Source of the DNA: Candidatus Barnesiella excrementavium
Lineage (GTDB): Bacteria > Bacteroidota > Bacteroidia > Bacteroidales > Barnesiellaceae
NCBI GenBank assembly: GCA_019115485.1
Contig: DXDM01000059.1
Location: forward strand, 155,402 to 219,401
Direction: 5' to 3'
DNA length: 64,000 bases
A program made the position numbers and the translations under genes. How positions within the stretch are numbered: the first letter of the stretch is position 1; each line of letters starts with the position of its first letter. Shown piece by piece: positions 27,097-35,216 of this stretch. The notes under the pieces are model-generated. The model saw nothing but the letters and a program-made list of their open reading frames with translations, ran no database searches and was not told where the DNA came from.

Positions 27097-27132
27097 CGAA
27101 ATTTGCATTTAGTGGTTTTGCTGCAAATTTCG
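27097..27132. repeat. 11-bp inverted repeat at the holin-like gene start
   Basis: CGAAATTTGCA (27097-27107) and TGCAAATTTCG (27122-27132) are perfect complements with a 14-base spacer. In the minus-strand transcript they would form a hairpin ending 2 bases before the ATG. Alternatively it is an operator. The rest of the gap to 27280 shows nothing recognisable. Confidence 0.7.
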
Positions 27133-27280
27133 CCTGTCACCCTCGCCCGGTTGTGGCGTGGTGATAAAAAGAGGAGGGGCTATGTGTCGTTCCGTATCGT
27201 CATGGCTACCGTGTTGTAATGCGGTATAACGGGTTTTCACCGCACCGGGTGCAGATTGGGGAGGGGTGCGGAAAAAGAAA

Positions 27281-27319
27281 AATCCTGCAAGGCTCTTCGG
27301 AGGGGACGCTTGCAGGATT
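27281..27319 (-). terminator. Terminator of the DUF1349 gene
   Basis: AATCCTGCAAG and CTTGCAGGATT form an 11-bp stem, followed on the minus strand by a T-rich tract. Confidence 0.8.
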
Positions 27320-27342
27320 GAATATAGGTGGTTGGTATGAGG

Positions 27343-27999
27343 CTACTGGGCACTGTTCTTTTTCAGCCATTCGAGGCGTCGCAGGTCGGGCAGGTGCTTT
27401 ACCTTGAAGTGCTCGAAGGTAGCCCGGAATCCGTCGCCGTCGGGGCTGGCTCCCATGAGGCCCACTTGCACGGGAGTGTTGTCTTGCAGCCAGGCGTTGC
27501 GCATGAGGGTGTATTCCTCGTCGTCGAACGAGTAGAACACCTCGACGGCATCGAGGCGACGCACGACCTTAATCCAGATATAGGGCACGGCGCGGTCGAG
27601 CTTGATGACGCTCCAATCGGAGGTGTGGTGCGTGACGACGGTGCTGAGGTTGAATTTCCCGTCGACAAACTCGATACCGGCCTTGATGTAGTTTTCGTGG
27701 TCGATGCGCAGCATGATGCCGGCCTGGTCGAACCGGGCCTTGTAGTCGCCCGAGACTTTGACCTTCACCTCGAACTCACCGCCATAGGTGGCGTAGTAGA
27801 AGGGGGCGTCGTCGACGGTGAAGCCGTAGTGCGAGATGCGCCAGTAGTCGGTCTTGGGGGTTACAAACATGGAGAGGGTGTTGTCTTTGATTTCCCATTG
27901 TTCGGGCTCGTTGAACCATTGCATTTTTTCTAACGATTGAGCCATGCCCGGCACAACGGCCAGCAGCAGGGCGAGGGTTAACAAAATCGTGTGTTTCAT
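27343..27999 (-). CDS. Secreted DUF1349 domain protein
   Basis: The start was set at MKHTILLTLALLL (27999), which gives a signal peptide of about 20 residues (cut near GMAQ); an upstream in-frame ATG would lie inside the promoter. The 218-residue product matches the DUF1349 family, a concanavalin-like beta-sandwich: WEIKDNTLSMFVTPKTDYWR, DQAGIMLRIDHENYIKAGIEF and VGLMGASPDG are its conserved strands. Members are extracellular and may bind carbohydrate; no catalytic role is established. It is divergent from the LuxR-type gene, and the two promoters overlap. Confidence 0.85.
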   Translation of the reverse strand: MKHTILLTLALLLAVVPGMAQSLEKMQWFNEPEQWEIKDNTLSMFVTPKTDYWRISHYGFTVDDAPFYYATYGGEFEVKVKVSGDYKARFDQAGIMLRIDHENYIKAGIEFVDGKFNLSTVVTHHTSDWSVIKLDRAVPYIWIKVVRRLDAVEVFYSFDDEEYTLMRNAWLQDNTPVQVGLMGASPDGDGFRATFEHFKVKHLPDLRRLEWLKKNSAQ

Positions 28000-28015
28000 T
28001 TGTGTATCGTCGATG

Positions 28016-28077
28016 TTGATGAATAACCATTCTTTTTTTACATTTGCAAATGTAGAGCGCTGAGGTTGAATATACAA
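28016..28077. promoter_or_regulatory. Overlapping face-to-face promoters for DUF1349 and LuxR-type genes
   Basis: Plus strand: TTG at 28016-28018, 20 bases, TACATTTG at 28039-28046. Minus strand: TTG at 28075-28077, 20 bases, TACATTTG at 28047-28054. The two -7 boxes abut to make the perfect palindrome TACATTTGCAAATGTA. Confidence 0.75.
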
Positions 28078-28101
28078 TAATTATAAATAACCATTTTACA
28101 G

Positions 28102-28857
28102 GTGGACATAGTCAATAAGCTGAATCGGATACTTTTGTCGCAGGACCGTGAGAAGGGTCGGTGCTATCTCGATGAGTTGGAGCGGTATAAGTCGGCCGCC
28201 CGCAGTTACAGTCTGGTGGAGGGGACGGTGTCGGTGCTGAGCGACATGCACGCCAACGAGAGTTATATCTATTATGGCCGTTTTGCCCGGGTACTGGGGC
28301 TGAAACCCCACGCGGGCGAGGGGGCGATAGAGTCGATTTGGGAGAAGAACATTCTGGATTTGATACCGCGTGAAGACCTGTATGGAAAATATTTGGAGGA
28401 GCTGCGCTTCTATAACTTCGTCAAACGTCTGCCCAGGAAGCAGCGCTCCGATTATTGCTGGGTGAGCAAGTTGCGCATGCGGACGGCCTCGGGCGACACG
28501 GTGTGGGCGTGCCACCGCCTGTTTTACGAGCCCGACCCCTTCAACAATACGCTGTGGCTGGCTCTGTGCTTGTATAGTCCGCTCTCTTTCGACTGGCCGG
28601 GCGGTGGTCGGGCTGTGGAGTTGGCCACGGGACAGGTGGTCGAACTGGGTTCGCGCAGCAACGGCAAAATATTGACCGACAGGGAGATTCAGGTACTTCG
28701 CTTTATTGATAAGGGGCTGATGAGCAAACAGATAGCCGACTCACTCTCGATAAGCGTGAACACGGTGAGCCGTCATCGTCAGGAGATATTGGCCAAGTTG
28801 CAGGTGAAAAACTCCATCGAGGCCTGTCGGGTAGCCCAGGATTTGGGACTGATTTGA
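28102..28857 (+). CDS. LuxR-type transcriptional regulator with PAS-like N-terminus
   Basis: The 251-residue protein starts at a GTG (28102-28104); no ATG gives the same frame before the upstream stop. The C-terminal 65 residues are a LuxR/GerE helix-turn-helix: LTDREIQVLRFIDKGLMSKQIADSLSISVNTVSRHRQEIL. The N-terminal 180 residues resemble a PAS-type sensor (YIYYGRFARVLGLKPHAGEG, then a charged linker and a second mixed sheet), so it likely senses a small ligand or state in the cytosol. Its promoter overlaps that of the DUF1349 gene, a natural target. Confidence 0.85.
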   Translation: MDIVNKLNRILLSQDREKGRCYLDELERYKSAARSYSLVEGTVSVLSDMHANESYIYYGRFARVLGLKPHAGEGAIESIWEKNILDLIPREDLYGKYLEELRFYNFVKRLPRKQRSDYCWVSKLRMRTASGDTVWACHRLFYEPDPFNNTLWLALCLYSPLSFDWPGGGRAVELATGQVVELGSRSNGKILTDREIQVLRFIDKGLMSKQIADSLSISVNTVSRHRQEILAKLQVKNSIEACRVAQDLGLI

Positions 28858-28932
28858 GACCCTCCGTCCGGTTCTTTCGGCCTCTTTCCCCGTCTGTTTT
28901 TTGAATTTGTCCTCCCCCTCGGGAAACTACGG

Positions 28933-29862
28933 TTATGCCTGTTTCTCTTTGGGCAGGTAAGGCTCGATGTGCACGTTGATCTGCGTACGTTTGCCGAAGG
29001 CCGTTTTGAGGTTGTTCTCCACGTGGGTGGCGATGTCGTGCGCCTCGACAATCGACGAGTGCGGGTCGACCTTGATGTGCATGTCGATGATAAAGGTGTT
29101 GCCGTTTTTGCGGGTGCGCAGGTGGTGGAAGGTGATGACCCCGGGCGTGGCCTGTATCTTCTGTTCGATGTTGCGTTCAATCTCTTCGGGGAGCGACATT
29201 TCGAGCAGCTCCTGTATGCTGGGGCGGGCCAGCTTGTAGGCTACGCCGATGATGAAGATGCCCACGATGACCGAGGTGATGGGGTCGAGTATGCGCCAGC
29301 GTTCGCCCAGGAACATGGCTCCCGAGATACCGATGAGGGTACCTATCGACGAGAAGGCGTCCGAGCGGTGGTGCCAGCCATTGGCAATGACGGCGGGACT
29401 CTCGATTTTGCGCCCCACGATGATGGTGTACCAGTAGAGAATCTCCTTCACGACAATCGAGACGGCGGCCATGATGAGGGCCAGGTAGGTGGGCCGTTCG
29501 ATTACCCGGCCGTTGAGCACCTCGTAGATTTTCACGCTACCCGAGTAGAAGATGCCGATGGCCACGATAAAGAGGGCAAAGCTGATGAGCATGGTGGCAA
29601 AGGTCTCGAACTTGCCGTGGCCGTAGGGGTGGTCGCTGTCTTCGTGCTTGGCCGATATCTTGATGAAAATGATGACGATAAAGTCGGTAATGAAATCTGA
29701 CAGTGAGTGAATGCCGTCGGCAATCATGGCGCTGCTTCGGCCCACGACGCCGGCTATGATTTTGGCCGTCGAGAGCAGCAGGTTGGTGAAGAATCCCACC
29801 CAGGTAACCCGGGCCGCCTTTTTCTCCCGGGCCATGTCGGTGATTTGTTCCGTTTCGTTCAT
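28933..29862 (-). CDS. Cation diffusion facilitator transporter
   Basis: The start at MNETEQITDM was chosen because the longer version overlaps the -7 box. The 309-residue protein is a CDF-family metal/proton antiporter with about six membrane helices. The metal-site motifs are ADGIHSLSDF in helix 2 and NGWHHRSDAF in helix 5 (HxxxD type, usual for Zn/Fe/Mn/Co). A histidine-containing cytoplasmic domain (VEAHDIATHVENNL) forms the C-terminus. It exports divalent metal from the cytosol; which metal is not certain. Confidence 0.92.
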   Translation of the reverse strand: MNETEQITDMAREKKAARVTWVGFFTNLLLSTAKIIAGVVGRSSAMIADGIHSLSDFITDFIVIIFIKISAKHEDSDHPYGHGKFETFATMLISFALFIVAIGIFYSGSVKIYEVLNGRVIERPTYLALIMAAVSIVVKEILYWYTIIVGRKIESPAVIANGWHHRSDAFSSIGTLIGISGAMFLGERWRILDPITSVIVGIFIIGVAYKLARPSIQELLEMSLPEEIERNIEQKIQATPGVITFHHLRTRKNGNTFIIDMHIKVDPHSSIVEAHDIATHVENNLKTAFGKRTQINVHIEPYLPKEKQA

Positions 29863-29883
29863 TGCAGTATGATAAAAACAATG

Positions 29884-29891
29884 CAAATATA
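29884..29891 (-). promoter_or_regulatory. -7 promoter box for the cation diffusion facilitator
   Basis: The minus strand reads TATATTTG 21 bases before the chosen start codon. Confidence 0.45.
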
Positions 29892-30022
29892 GAGTCTTTT
29901 GTGTTAGGTTATATCGCTTTATGGTTTCGTGAACGTTAATTTATACCTGTTCTACATAGCGATTTGTCGGGCGATTGCAAGAAAAAGTGACGGCAACGTT
30001 TCATGGTTTGTCATATTTTGCT

Positions 30023-30030
30023 TATCTTTG
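30023..30030 (+). promoter_or_regulatory. Candidate -7 box for yqgE
   Basis: TATCTTTG matches TAnnTTTG, but the leader to the ATG at 30149 would be long (about 110 bases) and the -33 region is poor. The remainder of the 29863-30148 gap shows nothing recognisable. Confidence 0.4.
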
Positions 30031-30148
30031 GGTAAGATAGAGGGGGCGGCACGGTCAACCCCGGGCTGGTCAAATCTGGAAACGCTGTCTGTCCCGGTTG
30101 TCCCGGCCTTTGCCTCTCCTGTCTTGGATAAATCGAAGAGGAGCAAAC

Positions 30149-30736
30149 ATGCACATCGAATCGTTACATATACGCCGACAGTTAATCGAGCCCCATCGGG
30201 GAGCGCTGCTCGTGGCCGAGCCTTTCCTCGACGAGGGGTGCTTCCGCCGGGCGGTCATCTGTCTGGCCGAATATTCCGAGAAGGGAGCGGTGGGTTTTGT
30301 CCTCAACAGCCCCACACACTATCATCTGAATGAATTGCTCGAAGGGGTGGGCTCCATTCCTTCGATACCGGTCTATTGCGGCGGCCCGGTGGGTACCGAC
30401 CATCTGTTTTTCCTGCACGACATCGCTTCGCTGCCCGGGGCGGTCGAGGTGGCTTCGGGCCTTTTTGCCAACGGTGATTTCGACATGCTGCTCGATTTCC
30501 TGCGCAGCGACGAGGGGGTGTGTCGTCATGTGAAATTCCTGATCGGGTATAGCGGCTGGTCGCCCGGGCAGCTCGACGGGGAGCTGCGGCAAGAGTCGTG
30601 GGCCGTCACCACCATGCAGTCGCCGGCCAGTTGCCTGGCCGCTACCGACGACCGCTTCTGGCGTGAGACGGTACGCAGCATGGGCGAGGGGTATCGGTTG
30701 TGGCTCAACTCGCCTCAGGAGCCGTCGCTCAATTAG
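30149..30736 (+). CDS. YqgE/AlgH family protein
   Basis: The start MHIESLHIRRQ was chosen as the ATG closest to the conserved domain. The 195-residue protein matches YqgE/AlgH (DUF179): EPFLDEGCFRRAVICL followed by KGAVGFVLNSP, CGGPVGTDHLFFLH and IGYSGWSPGQLDGE are the family hallmarks. It is probably cytosolic; its biochemical role is unclear despite wide conservation. Its stop overlaps the stop of the converging GNAT gene by 3 bases. Confidence 0.9.
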   Translation: MHIESLHIRRQLIEPHRGALLVAEPFLDEGCFRRAVICLAEYSEKGAVGFVLNSPTHYHLNELLEGVGSIPSIPVYCGGPVGTDHLFFLHDIASLPGAVEVASGLFANGDFDMLLDFLRSDEGVCRHVKFLIGYSGWSPGQLDGELRQESWAVTTMQSPASCLAATDDRFWRETVRSMGEGYRLWLNSPQEPSLN

Positions 30737-31269
30737 TATTTTTCGTCGGGGTTTATTTTCTGGAATACGAGTGCATCGGTGTATCCCTGCGGCAGTTGTA
30801 TCCAGTCGGTCAGATGTCCGCACTCGCAGAATCCACAGGAGAGGAAGAGGGCCAGGCTGGCCGTATTGCACGCCGCGATGTGCACATAGAGTTGGTGCAG
30901 GTGCAGGAAGTGGAAGGCATACTCCATGAAGGTTTCGAGGGTATCGCGTCCGAATCCCTGGCGGGTGTGGCTCGGGTCGACGAGCAGTCCGACGGCGGCC
31001 CGCCGGTTCACGGCATCGTAGTCGAAACAGTCGAGAATTCCGATGCTTTTCTTGGTCTCACGTTCCACAATCATCAGCCGCAGTTGCCCGTCGCGAGCAA
31101 TGTCGGCACTGTAACTCTCGATGTAGCGTTTCATCAGATAGCGCGAGAAGGGAGCTATGGTGCAGCCAAACTCCCACAGCGACGAGTCGTTTTCCCAGCG
31201 GTAGAGGTCGTCCAGGTCTTCGGGTTCGATGGCCCGCAAAGCGATTTTTTTACCCGTGAGGTAGGTCAT
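30733..31269 (-). CDS. GNAT family N-acetyltransferase
   Basis: The start MTYLTGKKIALRAI overlaps the glycosyltransferase stop as ATGA (31266-31269), which supports coupling. The 178-residue protein is a GNAT enzyme of the ribosomal-alanine/SpeG-like branch: LRAIEPEDLDDLYRWEND at the start, VGLLVDPSHTRQGFGRDTLETF with the acetyl-CoA loop, and NTASLALFLSCGF near the C-terminus. It transfers acetyl from acetyl-CoA to an amine; the acceptor is not identifiable. Confidence 0.88.
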   Translation of the reverse strand: MTYLTGKKIALRAIEPEDLDDLYRWENDSSLWEFGCTIAPFSRYLMKRYIESYSADIARDGQLRLMIVERETKKSIGILDCFDYDAVNRRAAVGLLVDPSHTRQGFGRDTLETFMEYAFHFLHLHQLYVHIAACNTASLALFLSCGFCECGHLTDWIQLPQGYTDALVFQKINPDEKY

Positions 31270-32438
31270 GAGCGTGTATAGATTTGTTGGGGTGAGATAA
31301 TCACGTGGGCCCCCGGGTTGTAGATGAGGAACCGGTTGCGCTCGTGACATTGCTGTTGCAGGGTGGCGATGATGTCGCGGTAGGAGAGCCACCCCGAGTC
31401 GAGTACGATATAGCGCAGGGGCGAGTGCTTGTCGGGAGAGGGCAGCTCCCGAATCGATTGGAGGGCCGTGATGTGGGGTCGGCCGGGAATGAGTTCGGCC
31501 ACCCGGTCAATCCGGTTGGTGAGGGCATACCATTCGCCCCGTTCCCGTTTCTCTCCGCTCTTCTTCCGCTTGAACGGATAGAGCAAGATGCGGTGGGCGG
31601 CCGCCAGCATGGCCCGGAAGAAGATGGAGAACTTCACCGCCAGGTAGTAGCCCTTGCTGTAATGGGGATAGTGTTTCTTGAAGAAGATGAGCATCGCCTC
31701 GTAGAATACCCGCACGTAGCGCAGGCTCCCCTTTTTGGTACTCTCGCCCTTGTAGTGAATGATGGGGGTGGGCAGGTAGTAGTTGTGGTATCCCGCCAGC
31801 ACCAGCCGGTAGGAGAGGTCGATGTCCTCGCCATACATGAAGAAGGCCTCGTCGAGCAGTCCGCTCTTGTCGAGTGTTTCGCGCCGCATGCACATGAAGG
31901 CCCCCGACAGAATGTCGACGCGGTGGCACTCGTCGGGCGAGAGGTATTTCAGGTGGTAGCGTCCGAAGAGGGGCGAACGGGGAAAGAGCGAGGCCAGCCC
32001 GAATATCTTGCAGAACGACACCCAGGGCGAGGGGAACCCCCGTTTCGACTCGGGCAGGAAGCGGCCGTTGCCGTCGAGCATCTTCACCCCCACACCACCC
32101 GCGTCGGGGTGCGTGTCCAGGAAGAGGCACACCTCGTGCAACGTATCCTCAGCAATGACCGTGTCGGGGTTAAGCAGCAAGATGTATTGCCCCGTAGCCA
32201 GTTCCATCGCCTGGTTGTTGGCGCGGGCAAATCCCACATTCTCGGTGTTGGCGATAAACCGCACCTCAGGAAACCGGGGGGTGAGATAGTCGAGCGAATC
32301 GTCCTGCGAACAGTTGTCGACCACGAAAATCTCGGCCTCCATGGGGTAGAGCGTCAGCGCAGCCCGCACCGACCGGAGCGCCTGCTCCAAAAAGTGTTTC
32401 ACCCGGTAGTTGACAATGATGATGCTGATTTTTAACAC
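31266..32438 (-). CDS. Family 2 glycosyltransferase
   Basis: The likely start is a GTG at 32436-32438, giving MLKISIIIVNYRVKHFLEQA at the N-terminus and 390 residues. It is a GT-A enzyme: NCSQDD and the metal-binding region NPDTVI in the donor domain, LSGAFMCMRRETLDKSGLLDE and EDIDLSYR in the acceptor domain, the pattern of rhamnosyltransferase-like GT2 proteins. The C-terminal third carries a short hydrophobic, basic region that may touch the membrane. It lies 60 bases after recR and is coupled to the GNAT gene. Confidence 0.88.
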   Translation of the reverse strand: MLKISIIIVNYRVKHFLEQALRSVRAALTLYPMEAEIFVVDNCSQDDSLDYLTPRFPEVRFIANTENVGFARANNQAMELATGQYILLLNPDTVIAEDTLHEVCLFLDTHPDAGGVGVKMLDGNGRFLPESKRGFPSPWVSFCKIFGLASLFPRSPLFGRYHLKYLSPDECHRVDILSGAFMCMRRETLDKSGLLDEAFFMYGEDIDLSYRLVLAGYHNYYLPTPIIHYKGESTKKGSLRYVRVFYEAMLIFFKKHYPHYSKGYYLAVKFSIFFRAMLAAAHRILLYPFKRKKSGEKRERGEWYALTNRIDRVAELIPGRPHITALQSIRELPSPDKHSPLRYIVLDSGWLSYRDIIATLQQQCHERNRFLIYNPGAHVIISPQQIYTRS

Positions 32439-32497
32439 AATCCCGATACTCTTTATATATGTATAACGATATTTCCTTGAAAATAGTGTCTCTTTTA

Positions 32498-33121
32498 TTA
32501 TCCCTTGAAACTTTCGCTGAACAGCGTGCGGTTGAGAATCGAGCGCCCCAGCGTGATTTCGTCGGTATATTCCAGTTCGCCGCCCACCGATACCCCTCGG
32601 GCGATGATGGTAATCTTCACGTCGAAGGGGGCCAGTTTGCGGAAGATGTAGAAGTTGGTCGTGTCGCCCTCCATCGTCGGACTCAGCGCCAGAATCACCT
32701 CTTGGATACCGCCCGCCGCCACCCGGTCGACCAGGCTCTCGATTTCGAGGTCGGCCGGACCGATGCCGTCCATGGGCGAGATAACCCCGCCCAACACATG
32801 GTAGAGCCCGTGAAATTGCCGGGTATTCTCGACCACCATCACCTCCTTCACATTCTCGACCACACACACGGTCGTCGTGTCGCGCGAGGGGTCGCTGCAA
32901 ATGGCGCAGGTGTCGGTGTCGGATATGTTGTGGCACACGTGGCAGTGCTTGATCTCCTTGCACAGCTTGATAATGGTGTTCCCGAATTTCTCGGCCTCGC
33001 CCTCCTCCTGACGCAACAGGTAGAGCACCAGCCTCAGCGCTGTCTTGCGGCCGATGCCCGGCAGCTTGGCAAATTCGCTCACCGCATTTTCAAGCAGAAT
33101 CGAAGAATATTGTTGATCCAT
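32498..33121 (-). CDS. recR: Recombination protein RecR
   Basis: The start at [14 protein letters not shown] (33121) gives 207 residues, the usual size. The helix-hairpin-helix [12 protein letters not shown] is at 20-31, a four-cysteine zinc finger at 60, 63, 72 and 75, and the Toprim domain with EV-type acidic residues follows ([14 protein letters not shown]). RecR works with RecO and RecF to load RecA at gaps. The product is cytosolic. Confidence 0.96.
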   Translation of the reverse strand: MDQQYSSILLENAVSEFAKLPGIGRKTALRLVLYLLRQEEGEAEKFGNTIIKLCKEIKHCHVCHNISDTDTCAICSDPSRDTTTVCVVENVKEVMVVENTRQFHGLYHVLGGVISPMDGIGPADLEIESLVDRVAAGGIQEVILALSPTMEGDTTNFYIFRKLAPFDVKITIIARGVSVGGELEYTDEITLGRSILNRTLFSESFKG

Positions 33122-33465
33122 AGAATTATATCCCTTTCGTGGCTTCCGGACAGGTGCGGCACTTCCGCCTCTCCGCAAAGCCGTGGTGCAAAGATAGCGA
33201 AAGGTGAGCGCAGAAAAACAAGCTTGCTCGATTTTTATGCAGAGTCACTCCCTGTTTTTTACGGGAACAGAGAAAGAGCAGTTTCATCTTTTTACTGGAC
33301 CCCACGTCGCAGCGCGGGGTGACGTGTACCGTACCCCGATGCGGTATCCGGGTTGAATTGTTTGGGAGCCGGAGTCTCTGTCGGTAAAGTGAGGTGGGGG
33401 AGTAGGAAATCCGAGAAAAAACTGTATATTTGTCCTCCCTGAAAATTTGAAAACAAGAGACCGAT
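33122..33465. other. Intergenic region between divergent recR and engB
   Basis: This 344-base gap holds no convincing gene. It contains a minus-strand promoter for recR (33189-33221) and a -7-like TATATTTG at 33425-33432 for engB. The middle is otherwise featureless apart from a GC-rich patch around 33298-33350. Confidence 0.5.
33189..33221 (-). promoter_or_regulatory. Promoter of recR
   Basis: On the minus strand TTG (33219-33221), 22 bases, then TATCTTTG (33189-33196). The leader would be about 60 bases. Confidence 0.5.
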
Positions 33466-34083
33466 ATGGAGATTAAAAACGCCAAGTTCGTCGTGAGCAG
33501 CAGTCGGGTGCAGGACTGTCCTTCGCACGTGTTGCCCGAGTATGCCTTTATCGGACGCTCCAACGTGGGTAAGTCGTCGCTTATCAACATGCTCACCCGT
33601 CGGAAGGGGCTGGCCATGACCTCGGCCACACCGGGTAAGACGATGCTTATCAACCACTTTCTCATCGATGACAGCTGGTATCTGGTCGACCTGCCCGGTT
33701 ACGGATATGCCCGCCGGGGCAAGGAGAGCCGCGAGGCGTTGCGCAAGATGATCGAGGGGTATGCCCTTCGTCGTCACGAGCTTACCTGCCTCTTCGTGCT
33801 GCTCGACTGTCGTCACAAGCCACAGCAAATCGACCTCGACTTTATGGAGTGGCTCGGCGAGAACGGTGTGCCCTTTGCTATCGTCTTTACCAAGACCGAC
33901 AAGGTGGGCCCCGTGGTGTTGCGCACGGCCATCGAGCACTACAAGAGTGTGTTGCACGAGACTTGGGAGGAGTTGCCCCCCATCTTCACCACCTCGTCGG
34001 AGCGGGGTACCGGCCGGGACGAACTGCTCGACTACATCGACCAGGTGAACCGGAGCTTGCGGGAGCAGCCTCGGGAGGCGTGA
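33466..34083 (+). CDS. engB: Ribosome biogenesis GTPase EngB (YihA/YsxC)
   Basis: The 205-residue protein is a TRAFAC GTPase needed for assembly of the large ribosomal subunit. G1 is GRSNVGKSS near residue 28, G2 includes the threonine of TPGKT, G3 is DLPGYGYA, G4 is TKTDK and G5 is TSSERG. The length is normal for the family. TATATTTG at 33425-33432 is a probable -7 box. Confidence 0.96.
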   Translation: MEIKNAKFVVSSSRVQDCPSHVLPEYAFIGRSNVGKSSLINMLTRRKGLAMTSATPGKTMLINHFLIDDSWYLVDLPGYGYARRGKESREALRKMIEGYALRRHELTCLFVLLDCRHKPQQIDLDFMEWLGENGVPFAIVFTKTDKVGPVVLRTAIEHYKSVLHETWEELPPIFTTSSERGTGRDELLDYIDQVNRSLREQPREA

Positions 34084-34141
34084 ATCGGGGTCGTCGGCTC
34101 TTTTTCGGCAAGAGTTCTCTTGTTTCTCCCGATTTGATTCG

Positions 34142-34149
34142 TATCTTTG
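34142..34149 (+). promoter_or_regulatory. -7 promoter box for the guanine deaminase gene
   Basis: TATCTTTG lies about 75 bases before the ATG at 34224, between engB and guaD. Confidence 0.5.
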
Positions 34150-34223
34150 TATACCCAAGCAAAGATGCATTGTGGAGGCGGACGGCCGGGCAACCGGCGA
34201 CGCCGCATTTAATAGAAAAGATT

Positions 34224-34694
34224 ATGTGTGAGAAAGATAAATTTATGCAGGCGGCCATTGACTTGTCGCTCGATAACATCGACCACGGTGGCGGTCCCTT
34301 CGGCGCTGTCATTGTGAAGGAGGGTAAAATCATTGCCCGGGGAGCCAACCGGGTGACGGCCTCGAACGACCCGACGGCTCATGCCGAGGTCAATGCCATT
34401 CGTGAGGCGGCCCGCGTGCTGGGTACCTTCGACCTGAGCGGCTGTGAGATATACACCTCGTGCGAACCCTGTCCCATGTGTCTGGGTGCCATCTATTGGG
34501 CGCATCTCGACCGGGTCTACTATGGCAACACCAAGGCCGATGCCAAAGCCATCGGTTTCGACGATTCGTTTATCTACGACGAACTGGCCCTGCCGTTGGA
34601 GAAGCGTCACCTCACCATTCTCCCCCTCATGCGCGATCGGGCCATCAAGGCCTTCGAGAAGTGGGAGGATAAAAGCGATAAAATAGAGTACTGA
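34224..34694 (+). CDS. guaD: Guanine deaminase (CDA fold)
   Basis: The start MCEKDKFMQAAIDLS gives 156 residues. It is a zinc-dependent cytidine-deaminase-fold enzyme with His53-Ala-Glu55 and Cys83/Cys86 in EPCPMC. Several stretches (ASNDPTAHAEVNAIR, YTSCEPCPMCLGAIYWA, GFDDSFIYDE) match what I recall of Bacillus subtilis GuaD rather than the tRNA adenosine deaminase TadA, and the C-terminus ends in EY as GuaD does. It would convert guanine to xanthine in the cytosol. A general nucleoside deaminase remains possible. Confidence 0.85.
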   Translation: MCEKDKFMQAAIDLSLDNIDHGGGPFGAVIVKEGKIIARGANRVTASNDPTAHAEVNAIREAARVLGTFDLSGCEIYTSCEPCPMCLGAIYWAHLDRVYYGNTKADAKAIGFDDSFIYDELALPLEKRHLTILPLMRDRAIKAFEKWEDKSDKIEY

Positions 34695-34714
34695 AAAAGA
34701 ATATGAAACCTGTC

Positions 34715-34739
34715 GGGGGTGCGTGGCACCTCCTTTTTT
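34715..34739 (+). terminator. Terminator-like hairpin between guaD and the DUF4494 gene
   Basis: GGGGGTGC pairs with GCACCTCC (one wobble) around a GTG loop and is followed by TTTTTT. It ends 12 bases before the DUF4494 ATG. Confidence 0.7.
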
Positions 34740-34751
34740 AATAATACAGCT

Positions 34752-35216
34752 ATGGCAAATTGGTTTGAATGTAAAGTCAAGTATGATAAGATGCTGGAAA
34801 ACGGCATGCAGAAAAAAGTAACGGAACCCTATCTCGTCGACGCCCTGTCGTTTACCGAGGCCGAGGCCCGCATCATCGAAGAGGTGTCGCCCTTCATTTC
34901 GGGTGAATTCTCGGTATCGGCCGTGAAACGGGCCAATTTCAGCGAACTCTTCTTTGACGAGACGGGCGACCGCTGGTACAAGTGCAAAATCAATTTCATC
35001 ACCCTCGACGAGAAGAGCGGCATGGAGAAACGCACCCCTTCGTATATGCTCGTGCAGGCTGCCGACTTCGAGACGGCTCTCAAAAATCTGAACGCTGGCA
35101 TGAAGGGCACGATGGCCGACTGGACCATTGTGTCGATTACCGAGACTCCGCTCATGGACGTCTATCCGTTTAACGCCGAAGGAAAGCCTCAGGAGGAGGA
35201 CCGTCCGAAAGAATGA
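34752..35216 (+). CDS. DUF4494 family protein
   Basis: The start MANWFECKVKYDKM was preferred to an earlier ATG because the family begins here and the hairpin lies upstream. The 154-residue protein matches DUF4494, a family largely confined to Bacteroidetes; conserved parts are YLVDALSFTEAEARI, KINFITLDE and VSITETPLMDVYP. No signal peptide or membrane span is present. Its stop overlaps the YggS start (ATGA), so the two are translationally coupled. Function unknown. Confidence 0.85.
   Translation: MANWFECKVKYDKMLENGMQKKVTEPYLVDALSFTEAEARIIEEVSPFISGEFSVSAVKRANFSELFFDETGDRWYKCKINFITLDEKSGMEKRTPSYMLVQAADFETALKNLNAGMKGTMADWTIVSITETPLMDVYPFNAEGKPQEEDRPKE

Noticed and set aside
33298..33365. GC-rich patch between recR and engB as a structured RNA
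   Set aside because: Only short imperfect pairings were found, and no known riboswitch core could be recognised.
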